Under the pieces are notes generated by a model. That model saw nothing but the letters and a program-made list of their open reading frames with translations, was not told the origin of the DNA and made no database searches. Positions 1 through 7,142 of a DNA stretch of 64,000 nt are shown here, in pieces. The translations under genes were made by a program, and so were the position numbers. The stretch comes from Terriglobales bacterium (lineage in GTDB: Bacteria; Acidobacteriota; Terriglobia; Terriglobales; Acidobacteriaceae), in contig JAOAPE010000011.1 in assembly GCA_025462725.1 (NCBI GenBank), positions 388,114 through 452,113 on the forward strand, given 5' to 3'. Position 1 is the first letter of the stretch, and every line of letters starts with the position of its first letter.

Positions 1-130
1 CGGTCATCGTTACGCTAAACTCTGAACTCTCATCAGCAGGTTGCAGCGAGCATGACGGGAGATTGTTTCTCTCCTGAAACGACCGGAAGCTTTGCTTGAA
101 CTGCATGGCCCATTGTCGGTGGGGCTGCAT
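1..130 (-). CDS. Hypothetical protein, runs off the left edge
   Basis: An open frame of 43 codons starts with ATG at 130 and continues past the left edge of the window without a stop. A strong Shine-Dalgarno sequence (AAGGAGAG) lies about six bases before the start, which is why this short frame is accepted. The visible part is polar, rich in Gln, Ser and Arg, and matches no family I recognise. It is the last visible gene of the minus-strand series that makes up the left part of the integrated element. A hairpin at 152-173 separates it from the gene upstream, so it may have its own promoter or be reached by read-through. Confidence 0.5.
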   Translation of the reverse strand, partial: MQPHRQWAMQFKQSFRSFQERNNLPSCSLQPADESSEFSVTMT

Positions 131-151
131 TGTCTTTCTCTCCTTTATGAA

Positions 152-173
152 AGGGGCTACCCAGCTAGCCCCT
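152..173 (-). terminator. Hairpin, likely terminator
   Basis: An eight-base perfect stem (AGGGGCTA / TAGCCCCT) with a six-base loop. In the minus direction it is followed by a short T stretch (TTTC), so a weak intrinsic terminator is likely. It overlaps the stop codon of the 59-residue gene that ends at 157. Confidence 0.55.
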
Positions 174-336
174 CTTTGTGTGCATCTACTGTTGTCGACC
201 AGAGCCGTTTCAGTATCGTTTTATTCGCTTGCCTTGCCGACATACCTGAATTGAGCAGGTAGGTCCGCGCGGCGGTGATGCCATTAAATTGCAGGATCTC
301 GTCAAGATCGGCGGCTTCTGCTTTTGCGTTTCGCAT
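157..336 (-). CDS. Small hypothetical protein (59 aa)
   Basis: A 59-residue frame starts with ATG at 336. The start is preceded by AGGAGG at good spacing, within the end of the upstream gene, which it overlaps by 35 bases. The protein is basic and probably helical: a DLDEIL segment, then a TAARTYLLNSGMS segment, and a Lys/Arg-rich stretch. The predicted helices could be DNA binding, but no family is recognised. The strong ribosome site and the overlap with a neighbour on the same strand, as in other genes of this element, are the main support. Its stop codon falls inside the terminator hairpin. Confidence 0.55.
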   Translation of the reverse strand: MRNAKAEAADLDEILQFNGITAARTYLLNSGMSARQANKTILKRLWSTTVDAHKEGLAG

Positions 337-646
337 TGGCTGCCTCCTGCTTCATGCGCCGCTCCCGGAGCCTTGCCTTACAGAAAATGCGGTTGGCGCA
401 AACAAGCTGGCCGCGCTTGTACCAGCCTGCGAATGGTTCCTCGATGTCGAGGCTCAGTTCTGCATTGCAGAGTGAGCACGTGCCAATCGTGGTATATGCG
501 CCAACGTTTATAGATTCGATCTTGTTCTTTTCAAATTCCTTGTAGGTGAATGGTGGTTTGTGGAACTGCCCGAACTTTCCAAGATAGCGGTTATATGCTG
601 GCCGGAAAATCCCACGCGGTAGCGTCTGTTGCTTGCTGTCTCTCAT
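302..646 (-). CDS. Hypothetical protein with Cys pairs (114 aa)
   Basis: A 114-residue protein with a central CSLC pair followed about 35 residues later by two further Cys residues (near CANRIFCKAR). This looks like a small zinc-binding unit. The C-terminus is strongly basic (ANAKRKSRSRRS) and may contact nucleic acid. The ATG at 646 is preceded by AAAGGA at normal spacing. The gene lies in a minus-strand run of small genes, between a hairpin at 672-695 and the overlapping 59-residue gene. No homologous family is recognised; the function is unknown. Confidence 0.6.
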   Translation of the reverse strand: MRDSKQQTLPRGIFRPAYNRYLGKFGQFHKPPFTYKEFEKNKIESINVGAYTTIGTCSLCNAELSLDIEEPFAGWYKRGQLVCANRIFCKARLRERRMKQEAANAKRKSRSRRS

Positions 647-671
647 GGTGTCCTTTCGTGTTAGCCGTTAA

Positions 672-695
672 ATGGGGGCGGTGTTCTGCCCCCAT
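672..695. terminator. Strong hairpin between minus-strand genes
   Basis: A perfect eight-base stem (ATGGGGGC / GCCCCCAT) with an eight-base loop. In the plus direction a run of seven T follows nine bases later; in the minus direction only TTT follows. It separates the genes at 708-1112 and 302-646 and probably attenuates or ends transcription. Confidence 0.5.
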
Positions 696-707
696 CTGGT
701 GCTTTTT

Positions 708-1112
708 TTAGGCGGTCTTTTGCCGAATCGAGTGGTTGTGATTCCTGAGAACTACAACACCATCAACATTCGGTGAGTACCCGAAAGCACTCGGTGGGTG
801 GGGTTGGTGGCGCACGCGAGCAGTTGCTTTCCGCAGCTTGAGGCTCAAGCCAAAGGTGAGGATGGCGTCCAGCGTTTTCACTTGGGATAGCATTTGCGCT
901 TCGCCAGCACGTGCCAAGATCGCAAGGGCGAACTCTTCCACCCATTCGACGGTGAGGCTGTCGATTGGGGCAGCGCAGAACCATTGGTTCAATGATTCGA
1001 CGTTGGCGGCGAGTCTTGCGTTCTTGTCGGCGGTGCGGGTAGGGATGTTGATAGCGAGAAATCTTTCAGCAACACTGCCAAAGAGTTCTGCTCGTTCGTT
1101 TTGCTTTCTCAT
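708..1112 (-). CDS. Hypothetical protein of the integrated element (134 aa)
   Basis: The frame is open further upstream, but the ATG at 1112 is the likely start because AGAGG lies seven bases before it. The product is a soluble, mainly helical protein of 134 residues with a middle region rich in Ala, Leu and Glu and a basic tail. No signal peptide, membrane segment or known motif is visible. Another open frame ends with TGA overlapping this ATG in an ATGA arrangement, suggesting translational coupling to the gene before it. No function can be proposed. Confidence 0.55.
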   Translation of the reverse strand: MRKQNERAELFGSVAERFLAINIPTRTADKNARLAANVESLNQWFCAAPIDSLTVEWVEEFALAILARAGEAQMLSQVKTLDAILTFGLSLKLRKATARVRHQPHPPSAFGYSPNVDGVVVLRNHNHSIRQKTA

Positions 1113-1251
1113 TTGGTTACCTCTTCTGCCATGTAGGCGATTGAGGCACGCGTTGTAGGATTTGAGGAGGAGCGGTTGCGTGCGTGTACGCTGCCCTCTT
1201 TGGCTGGCTGGGTGTTGAACGCACTCAGTCCAGCCGACAGACCGCCGCAAG

Positions 1252-1461
1252 TCAATTCCTGTAGAGCCGGATTGATTGGCGCAAAGTCGATATAGGGATG
1301 TGGAGATCACAGGACATCTGTTGCAATGCGAATGTCCTCGACTGAATGTCCGGAATGGGAGGGGCGTTGCTGGAAGCTATGCTCGTGTGAGTGAGCGCGA
1401 GCTTTGGTTTATGCAGTTGTTGAGTGGCTAACGAAATACTGTTACGGTTCTTAACAGCCAT
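1252..1461 (-). CDS. Small hypothetical protein, possibly frameshifted (69 aa)
   Basis: Starts with ATG at 1461 behind an excellent Shine-Dalgarno site (AAGGAGG, five bases away). The 69-residue product is basic and polar, with no recognised family. The frame stops at 1252, but a second frame opens at about 1306 and stays open to 1109. Its stop overlaps the ATG of the next gene as ATGA. A single missing base near 1298 would join the two into one protein of about 117 residues. I therefore think the natural gene may span 1109-1461, with either a sequencing error or a real frameshift. Confidence 0.5.
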   Translation of the reverse strand: MAVKNRNSISLATQQLHKPKLALTHTSIASSNAPPIPDIQSRTFALQQMSCDLHIPISTLRQSIRLYRN

Positions 1462-1531
1462 AGTTGCCTCCTTCTAGGCGACTTGGTTAGCGTCGTATCG
1501 GTGTTCAAGCACCGGTGCGGCGCGTTATTGT

Positions 1532-1747
1532 CTAGGCCTTCTTTGGTCTACCTCGGCCTTTGCGGTAGTTTGCTTCTTTGAAGCGTCTTGCCCGTTCTAA
1601 ATCACGGTCAGTCCACAAGCGAATGCTCTGACCACCGTTCTCGTGTCGCTTTGGTTCTGGCAGCTTTCCAGCTTCCAACCACCGCAACAGAGTCTTTTTG
1701 ACAACCCCGATCTTCTTCGCTACTTGAGCAGTTGAATATGCAACCAT
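1532..1747 (-). CDS. MerR-like helix-turn-helix protein, excisionase type (71 aa)
   Basis: A 71-residue protein made almost entirely of one MerR-type winged helix-turn-helix domain. The start (residues 4-25) reads TAQVAKKIGV...TLLRWLEAGKLP, the usual recognition helix and turn. It is followed by the R...WTDRDLERARRF wing segment and a basic tail (GRGRPKK). Proteins of this size and shape in mobile elements are excisionases (Xis, AlpA-like) or small regulators. It is the first gene of its transcription unit, with a promoter at 1759-1787, fitting an early regulatory role. A role in excision is an inference from context; the partner integrase would lie outside the window. Confidence 0.75.
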   Translation of the reverse strand: MVAYSTAQVAKKIGVVKKTLLRWLEAGKLPEPKRHENGGQSIRLWTDRDLERARRFKEANYRKGRGRPKKA

Positions 1748-1758
1748 AATGTGTACCT

Positions 1759-1787
1759 ACTATGGACATATTAGATTCAAATGTCAA
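1759..1787 (-). promoter_or_regulatory. Sigma-70-type promoter for the HTH gene
   Basis: On the minus strand a consensus -35 box TTGACA (1787-1782) is followed by a 17-base spacer and a -10 box CATAGT (1764-1759, four of six matches). The start codon at 1747 lies about twelve bases downstream, so the mRNA leader would be very short. Confidence 0.6.
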
Positions 1788-1794
1788 GGGCGAA

Positions 1795-2115
1795 TTATCG
1801 GCTTCTACTCCTCAGCACCGCTCTTATAGGCAGCATAAGGAATATCACCAGTACGTTAGTGAAAGTTCCGCCCATCGCGAAGGTCACTCCGAGAACATTG
1901 GAGATACCGTGAGTCGTATAGTTCACGCCTTCGGTAATCAGGAGGGAGGTGCTCTTGTGGTTTCGCACCCAGTCTAGGCACCGATCAGTGCTTAGCCATC
2001 GTCTGACTCGCAGGATGTCGGCTAGATCATCAGCCTTGAAGACCGATGCCCAGACGAGCATCCAGAATCCGGCACCAGCAACGAATGAACCCTTGCTGCT
2101 CGGGGTGAATATCAT
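1795..2115 (-). CDS. Small membrane protein (106 aa), third gene of a coupled set
   Basis: The ATG at 2115 overlaps the stop of the gene before it (ATGA), so translation is probably coupled; the frame runs further upstream, but that part overlaps the neighbour. The protein has a hydrophobic segment near the N-terminus (AGAGFWMLVWASVF), a charged middle (ADDLADILRVRRWL) and a second hydrophobic segment near the C-terminus (TNVLVIFLMLPI) before a basic end. This suggests two membrane spans. It is not recognised. Phage lysis accessory proteins and membrane-anchored immunity proteins can look like this, but nothing in the sequence decides between them. Confidence 0.55.
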   Translation of the reverse strand: MIFTPSSKGSFVAGAGFWMLVWASVFKADDLADILRVRRWLSTDRCLDWVRNHKSTSLLITEGVNYTTHGISNVLGVTFAMGGTFTNVLVIFLMLPIRAVLRSRSR

Positions 2116-2429
2116 AATGTCACCGCCGAACGCAACCGTCGCTGGCCGCTTCGCGCCTTCGTTGAAATGCGATGAACGACGGTCAACACCAGACGTTCGA
2201 AGCTCTGGGTGTAAACCGCGGCCCGTATAGCTTGCGTGACCTTCGAGGCAATCCACCGTTGTGCAGAACTCACCGATGGAGTACCGGATTGGAATAGCGG
2301 TTGGCCTCGGTGAGCAATCGGCGTGCGCTGGGCGAGCAAGACTCGCTTTCGGGCAGCCTGAGCGTTGAACGCACGTACTGCCCCGAGCAACAGGATGTCA
2401 GATAGTGCAATTGCTGCAATGACACTCAT
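2112..2429 (-). CDS. Small membrane-anchored protein (105 aa), second gene of a coupled set
   Basis: The ATG at 2429 shares one base with the TGA of the preceding gene and is preceded by GGAGG. The N-terminus is a membrane anchor or uncleaved signal (SVIAAIALSDILLLGAVRAF), followed by a basic, soluble part of about 80 residues. The stop at 2112 overlaps the next start, giving three genes in a row with overlapping ends. No family is recognised. The shared architecture of the three genes suggests that the products act together at the membrane. Confidence 0.55.
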   Translation of the reverse strand: MSVIAAIALSDILLLGAVRAFNAQAARKRVLLAQRTPIAHRGQPLFQSGTPSVSSAQRWIASKVTQAIRAAVYTQSFERLVLTVVHRISTKARSGQRRLRSAVTL

Positions 2430-2866
2430 CAGCGGCCTCCAATCAAGTGGAAGGCCACATTAGCTGCACCGGCGAGTATGCCGGCGAAGAACGCCGCGAC
2501 AAGCACCAAGCAAGTGATCATCGTGAACTTACTGGCATGGCCAATTGCAGCGGCAGGCTCTGCCAGCCTGCGGAGTCTTTCGAGTCCAGGGATCTCCGCG
2601 TACAGGAAAGCGGTATCCAGTGACCATTTGGTAGTGAACAGCCGACAGCGCTCGTCTGCCTGACGGTAGAGAACGCCATAGAGATGGTTTCCTGCTGTGA
2701 CACCGTTGCTCTCATGTGCGTTCGCAGCATTTATATATCGCTCGAGATCGATCTCAAGCATTCGCCTGTCAATGAATCGACGTGCTGACTTGAAGCGGTC
2801 TTTTAGCAGCCCAGAAAGGCTGTCAGAGACTTGCTGTGTGCTGGATGCTGCTTTGTGAATGTTCAT
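2429..2866 (-). CDS. Tail-anchored membrane protein (145 aa), first gene of a coupled set
   Basis: Begins at ATG 2866 behind AAGGAGC at good spacing. The first 110 residues are charged and helical (for example residues 20-45, rich in Lys, Arg, Asp and Glu). A single strong hydrophobic segment follows near the C-terminus (MITCLVLVAAFFAGILAGAA), so the protein is probably tail-anchored with its bulk in the cytoplasm. It heads the three-gene minus-strand set ending at 1795. No family is recognised. Confidence 0.6.
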   Translation of the reverse strand: MNIHKAASSTQQVSDSLSGLLKDRFKSARRFIDRRMLEIDLERYINAANAHESNGVTAGNHLYGVLYRQADERCRLFTTKWSLDTAFLYAEIPGLERLRRLAEPAAAIGHASKFTMITCLVLVAAFFAGILAGAANVAFHLIGGR

Positions 2867-3240
2867 ACTTGCTCCTTGATTGAGATTGGTGCAAGTAGGC
2901 AGGATTTACCCCGGGTGGGCTCGAAACGGCTTCCGATTGGAGTATCTGCCTATTACACCTAGTGTCTCTATCCGGTAAGCAAATTTGCCTCGCGCGCGGG
3001 GAACTGCCTCAGCCGTGGTGTCACGTAAGTCTCAAGAATAGTTGTTTCAGACTAGGTGTTGAGCGTGTGAGAAGAGAATTTCTTCCACCCCGGTTTAGGG
3101 TTAAGCTGTAGGCAATAATCGAATGTAAGTTGTTTGTATTCTGTATCTTAGGGGCGAGGATAGATTTGCTTCCAATCCGAATATCACCCTTTTGAAGGTG
3201 AAACCCTATACTAAAGGCCGTTTATCTCCTCGATTTCTGG
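2867..3240. other. Divergent intergenic region
   Basis: This 374-base stretch separates the minus-strand membrane set from the plus-strand nuclease operon, so it should hold both promoters. A near-perfect inverted repeat pairs TAGGCAG (2896-2902) with CTGCCTA (2946-2952) around a 43-base loop. The same stretch has GC-rich blocks and a tRNA-like CACCA end on the minus strand, but no complete tRNA fold. I see no open frame with a ribosome site here. Confidence 0.45.
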
Positions 3241-4509
3241 TTGGCAAAGATACAATTTCCGTACATGTCGCCAGAAATGCTTTTCTCTCAGGCTGAAATT
3301 GGGAATGTCATTGACCGCCAGCTTGCCCGTGCGAAAGACGCAGTAGCCAAGATTAGACCTAACGATTTATTGAATGGTGATGACGGCGCGCTCGCTCAAA
3401 CAGTCATTGAGACTTACCGGATCCATGTTCCCCTATTAGATTTGGAGGCCAAGGAAGCCACACACGAGGAGATTGATTATGACCTTCGCAAGGAGCCTCG
3501 CGGCACCTACTTCATAAGTGATTATTCGCGTCCATACCCGGTTAAAGGTACAAGGGTAGAGCTTACCGTTCCATTCAATGGGGATGCTGGACTGTTTCAT
3601 GTCCGACCCTCCACTTGGAGTTTAAGTCCTCCATGGGGAACAATTTCAGAGAATTGTTTGGTTTTGATCCACGAAGCCAAGACCGTTAACCCTGAGCAAA
3701 TAGAGAAAGGCTTCAACAGCACTCTCGGAGAAATAAGTGCCAGCCTCGATAATCTGCGTCAGTCGGCGGAGTCTTTCGCGAAGGAGTTGGAATCGCTCGT
3801 GAAGACGGAGATACAACGGCGCAAACAGAAACTGCGAGAAGAGTCTGAGGCTCTGGGCAGGTTAAGTATGCCCATACGCCGTAAAGGAGATGCTCCCGCA
3901 ACATACAGGGTTCCGATTGCGAGAAGGCCAGTTCCGGTGGCCACACAGGTAGTTAAGAGCCGTACCACTACTAATGATCCGAAGCCTATTTTCCCCGACG
4001 ACGAGTACTCACACATTCTGTCCATCTTCAGCAATATGGTTTCCGTAATGGAACAAAGTCCAAAGGCGTTTGCACACATGGGCGAAGAAGATTTGCGGAC
4101 CCACTTCTTGGTTCAACTCAACGCCCAGTATCAGGGAAATGCGACAGGGGAAACCTTCAACTATTCCGGAAAGACCGACATCCTATTGCGTATCAAGGGA
4201 AAGAACATCTTCGTTGCGGAATGTAAGTTCTGGAGTGGAGAAAAGGCTTTTCTCGACACACTTGACCAACTTCTCGGTTACCTACAGTGGCGTGACAACA
4301 AAGCTGCAATTCTTCTCTTCAACCGAAACAAGAGCTTCTCTGAAGTGCTTGCCAAGATAATAGAGACGGTGCCGAAGCACTCTAATTTCGTAAGTGGTGG
4401 TGACCGCGTCGGAGAGACGAACTTCCGCTATCGCTTTAAACAGAAGCAAGATGCTGAACGAAACGTAACTTTGACGGTCATGGCTTTTGATGTACCAGCA
4501 AAGATCTAA
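3241..4509 (+). CDS. PD-(D/E)XK nuclease-domain protein (422 aa)
   Basis: The C-terminal third carries a restriction-endonuclease-like core: Asp313 in GKTDILL, then Glu327 and Lys329 in FVAECKFW, the D...ExK pattern of metal-dependent PD-(D/E)XK nucleases. A helical segment rich in Glu, Lys and Arg (about residues 155-205) links it to an N-terminal domain of unknown fold. No signal peptide is seen. The start is the TTG at 3241, the only start codon after the in-frame stops upstream; ATG at 3265 is the alternative and neither has a clear ribosome site. A zinc-ribbon and a HEPN protein follow closely, so an antiphage role is a reasonable inference, not proven. Confidence 0.75.
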   Translation: MAKIQFPYMSPEMLFSQAEIGNVIDRQLARAKDAVAKIRPNDLLNGDDGALAQTVIETYRIHVPLLDLEAKEATHEEIDYDLRKEPRGTYFISDYSRPYPVKGTRVELTVPFNGDAGLFHVRPSTWSLSPPWGTISENCLVLIHEAKTVNPEQIEKGFNSTLGEISASLDNLRQSAESFAKELESLVKTEIQRRKQKLREESEALGRLSMPIRRKGDAPATYRVPIARRPVPVATQVVKSRTTTNDPKPIFPDDEYSHILSIFSNMVSVMEQSPKAFAHMGEEDLRTHFLVQLNAQYQGNATGETFNYSGKTDILLRIKGKNIFVAECKFWSGEKAFLDTLDQLLGYLQWRDNKAAILLFNRNKSFSEVLAKIIETVPKHSNFVSGGDRVGETNFRYRFKQKQDAERNVTLTVMAFDVPAKI

Positions 4510-4513
4510 AGCA

Positions 4514-4669
4514 ATGCCTCGACGTTCCAAACATCTCCCACCGATCACAACTTGGACATGTCCACACTGCCAGCACGTTCACACAGCGGCGACGCTGCTG
4601 CGGTTGGATAGTACCCGTCTCCAATGCCAGTCCTGTAAGGAGCCATTCCCCGCCATCCCAGCAAAGTAG
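4514..4669 (+). CDS. Small zinc-ribbon protein (51 aa)
   Basis: A short protein with two Cys pairs, CPHC and CQSC, about 22 residues apart, the spacing of a zinc ribbon. It begins four bases after the nuclease stop and ends nine bases before the HEPN gene, so it clearly belongs to the same operon. I chose ATG at 4514; earlier starts at 4487 (TTG) or 4490 would overlap the nuclease gene. Zinc ribbons of this size often bind nucleic acid or mediate protein contact. Its position suggests it is an accessory part of the nuclease-HEPN system. Confidence 0.6.
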   Translation: MPRRSKHLPPITTWTCPHCQHVHTAATLLRLDSTRLQCQSCKEPFPAIPAK

Positions 4670-4678
4670 AATGGATTT

Positions 4679-5731
4679 ATGGCAGTCGACCTTGAACAGA
4701 TCGATGCCGCGCTAAAGAAAGCCGGCGTCCCAGTTATGCAGCGCCCTGTAAGGGCCTGGCGGGAACTTGTAATTTCCATGGGAGATGCCGCACCCCCTAT
4801 TGACATAATAAGTGACTGGTTTTTCAACCGCTACGGCGAACGCGTTTCATGGGATGGGATTGTTGGACTACAACCCGTAGCTATTCGCGACATGGTTGGT
4901 GTCGTCAAGGTACCTTTTATCAGCGAAACAACCACCTTGCGCGTCACTGAGTACGTTGATGGCATCCCAAGTGAAATCCTCACGTCGCTTTCAGAATCGG
5001 AAATGCATGCTTTGCTCGGAGATGCGATGGCAGCGTTCTATGATTTCAAAGCGGTGTATAACCTGCATAGCGAACCGTCAATACTGAGTCGTGAAGAGTG
5101 GCAGCTTGTAGATCGAGCCATGTTTGATTTAGCGGCAGCCTCGACCCTGCTCCAAGTGAACCAAGATACTCAGGGCTGCGTGTTCAGCATTCAACAAGCT
5201 TCCGAAAAGTTCATCAAAGCGGCCCTTTCAAAACTTGGAAAGACACCGAAGCGAGGACATGCCATAAAGGATTTTCTCGACGACCTTATCAAGGAGCACT
5301 ACAAGTTTAACTACTTGCGACGCGCGGTCGATGAAATCAGTTCCGTAACCATGAACGTGCGATATGCGCAGCAGCAGTGGTCTCTCAGTGACACCTTGAG
5401 GTTGTACTCCGCAGGACGGATGATATGCGGATTCATAGCGCAACAATGGCAATTGGACCAAGAACGTGGACCAGTACAAACAGTGCTGACCCCAGGTCAT
5501 TGGTACCGCGATTACGACGAACGAATCTCGTATTGCGTTTCGATTGGCCGCACCAATGGCAGGGACACCGCACGGATGTTGGTCCTTGATGTCGACGCTG
5601 GCCCTATAGGCAAGATCAGCGCCGAGGTACTGTATAACGCAGATCTCGCCTTCCACTACGTCACCATCACTGAGTCCGTTGAGATTGCACGGCTGGAAAA
5701 GCGCAGAAAATCTCTTGAGGGGCAATCATGA
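4679..5731 (+). CDS. HEPN-domain protein (350 aa)
   Basis: The middle (about residues 150-260) resembles the HEPN fold of the PF05168 type: FSIQQASEKFIKAAL, then PKRGHAIKDFLDDL, and later RYAQQQWSLSDTL. HEPN proteins are often toxin ribonucleases or RNA-binding parts of toxin-antitoxin, CRISPR and abortive-infection systems. The usual RNase motif R-x4-6-H is not evident, so it may bind rather than cut. Flanking N- and C-terminal domains (1-150 and 270-350) are not recognised. It is the third gene of the nuclease operon, nine bases after the zinc-ribbon gene, and its stop overlaps the next ATG. Confidence 0.65.
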   Translation: MAVDLEQIDAALKKAGVPVMQRPVRAWRELVISMGDAAPPIDIISDWFFNRYGERVSWDGIVGLQPVAIRDMVGVVKVPFISETTTLRVTEYVDGIPSEILTSLSESEMHALLGDAMAAFYDFKAVYNLHSEPSILSREEWQLVDRAMFDLAAASTLLQVNQDTQGCVFSIQQASEKFIKAALSKLGKTPKRGHAIKDFLDDLIKEHYKFNYLRRAVDEISSVTMNVRYAQQQWSLSDTLRLYSAGRMICGFIAQQWQLDQERGPVQTVLTPGHWYRDYDERISYCVSIGRTNGRDTARMLVLDVDAGPIGKISAEVLYNADLAFHYVTITESVEIARLEKRRKSLEGQS

Positions 5732-5817
5732 AGTGTAAACGTTGTGAGATTTCGCAATCCAATTTGTGGCTGAAGCGCGGCATGTATCGTGGGAAACGCC
5801 TGTTTCCTGTGTTGTAG
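5728..5817 (+). CDS. Small CxxC peptide, perhaps a frameshifted zinc finger (29 aa)
   Basis: The ATG overlaps the stop of the HEPN gene (ATGA) and has GAGGGG six bases upstream. It encodes a basic 29-residue peptide with one CKRC pair. In a second frame, from about 5815 to 5974, the sequence stays open and contains CQCLRC. One base change near 5812 would fuse the frames into a protein of about 80 residues with two Cys pairs. So this may be either a genuine short peptide or the start of a frameshifted zinc-finger protein. Apart from this second frame, bases 5818-6055 show nothing else. Confidence 0.45.
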   Translation: MKCKRCEISQSNLWLKRGMYRGKRLFPVL

Positions 5818-6055
5818 GCGAATTAGTGTGCTCGAACTTTGGTGGTCAGCAACCGGGCTCATTAACGATGAATGTCAATGTTTACGCTGCGCTGAACACA
5901 CCTGGCGGTTTTTGTTGCTTCTGAAAAGGAGGTTTTGTTGCAATCTGCATATACTACTGGCTCTTCCTTTTTGAACCAGGTGTCTTCATCGTGGCACGAG
6001 AAAGAGCCCTCGCGCGCGTTGCAATAGGGAGGTGTGAAGCGTCTTTATCTCGTTC

Positions 6056-7045
6056 CTAGTCACCCTCTTGTTCGCTGATGCGAAACACGTCTAACCCGCG
6101 CTCTCGGCAATACTTTTCGATGATGGCAAACCATTGCTCGTCGAGCTTTCTGTGATCCTCGAAAGAAGTAGCGGGAGAGAGAACTCTGCCGATCAGTTCG
6201 TATTCGGAGTAGAGCGTGATCGGCTGAACTTTCCCTTCAGCAACATCATAGTAAAGGCTAAAAGATCGGCTCTCAGCCTCTGAATAACTGGCCGTTAGTT
6301 CTACTACGTAAGAGATTCCACCAAACAGCGTGACTAGCGCCCAACCTTTATGCATCCCTGTGTTGAGGTGAATGTTGACGCTGTGCTGGATGGGCGTTCT
6401 AAGCTGACTTGCAGCAAAATCAGTATTGCTGAAGATTCGGATTGGGCACGGTTCGTCCTGCCCAAGCAAATACTTCCTCAATTGTTCGAATTGGACATGT
6501 CTGGCAAAATCGATGCCGTACTCGTAAGCCAGTGTGACAAAGGCGATCTTTGCCGCGGTTCTTCGGGCGGCTTGAGTAAATGCAAAGAGTGGCCGTTGCT
6601 CAGAAACCGGTTGAAAGGTGAGATCTCTGGGCAAGCCAACTTCTGTCATACGTTCGCCACGTTTCTTTCCAGCTTGAACGAATCGCTCGGCTGCCTCGTT
6701 CGTTGTAAAGAATCCGTGCCTTACCTTGCCTCCATCGCTCGTCTTAACTTGCTGGACGAAATCATGAAGTTCGACTGTCCCATCAGGCCTGAGCTTTGCG
6801 TCAACGTTCATCCCTTCAATCTCGACAGTGACCTTCGCGCTCGGTATTTGACCGTCACGATTAGGGATGCCAAAGATATGACGAGCTGTAATTGTGGCGT
6901 TGGCTACCTCTCCTTCAAAACGGGAACAGTGCTCATTGTGCGGCTTACAACTTCCTTGCTTCAGCTCAAGCTTTGAGCCTACGAACGCAGGGAAAACATG
7001 CTCGTCGGTTAGGTTGTCCTTCGTCCCGCAGAATACGCACGGCAT
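6056..7045 (-). CDS. HNH-like protein (329 aa)
   Basis: The N-terminus has the layout of HNH endonucleases of the HNH_5 (PF14279) type: CVFC at residues 3-6, DEHVFPAFVG at about 14-23, and a second metal-binding cluster CKPHNEHC. The remaining 280 residues are a soluble domain I do not recognise. The start is the ATG at 7045; a TTG at 7075 would add ten residues. It follows another gene with the same N-terminal layout (7143-8024) on the same strand. DNA cleavage is inferred from the motif; the role in the element is probably defence or element biology. Confidence 0.65.
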   Translation of the reverse strand: MPCVFCGTKDNLTDEHVFPAFVGSKLELKQGSCKPHNEHCSRFEGEVANATITARHIFGIPNRDGQIPSAKVTVEIEGMNVDAKLRPDGTVELHDFVQQVKTSDGGKVRHGFFTTNEAAERFVQAGKKRGERMTEVGLPRDLTFQPVSEQRPLFAFTQAARRTAAKIAFVTLAYEYGIDFARHVQFEQLRKYLLGQDEPCPIRIFSNTDFAASQLRTPIQHSVNIHLNTGMHKGWALVTLFGGISYVVELTASYSEAESRSFSLYYDVAEGKVQPITLYSEYELIGRVLSPATSFEDHRKLDEQWFAIIEKYCRERGLDVFRISEQEGD

Positions 7046-7142
7046 AAGGATGTGAGTATACGGGTCAGCCCCCAACCCTTGTTTTCGGATTCGGGATTTC
7101 CGCCCGCCGGTTATCGCTGCAGAGTCCTGCTTACAGAGAGAA

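Noticed and set aside
2896..2952. tRNA-like segment on the minus strand with an acceptor-like inverted repeat and CACCA
   Set aside because: Only 43 bases lie between the acceptor halves and no D-, anticodon- and T-arm set can be formed. It is recorded only as an inverted repeat.
6350..6976. Long plus-strand open frame (208 codons)
   Set aside because: It lies wholly inside the HNH-like gene on the other strand, has no ribosome site, and its amino acid order is not protein-like.
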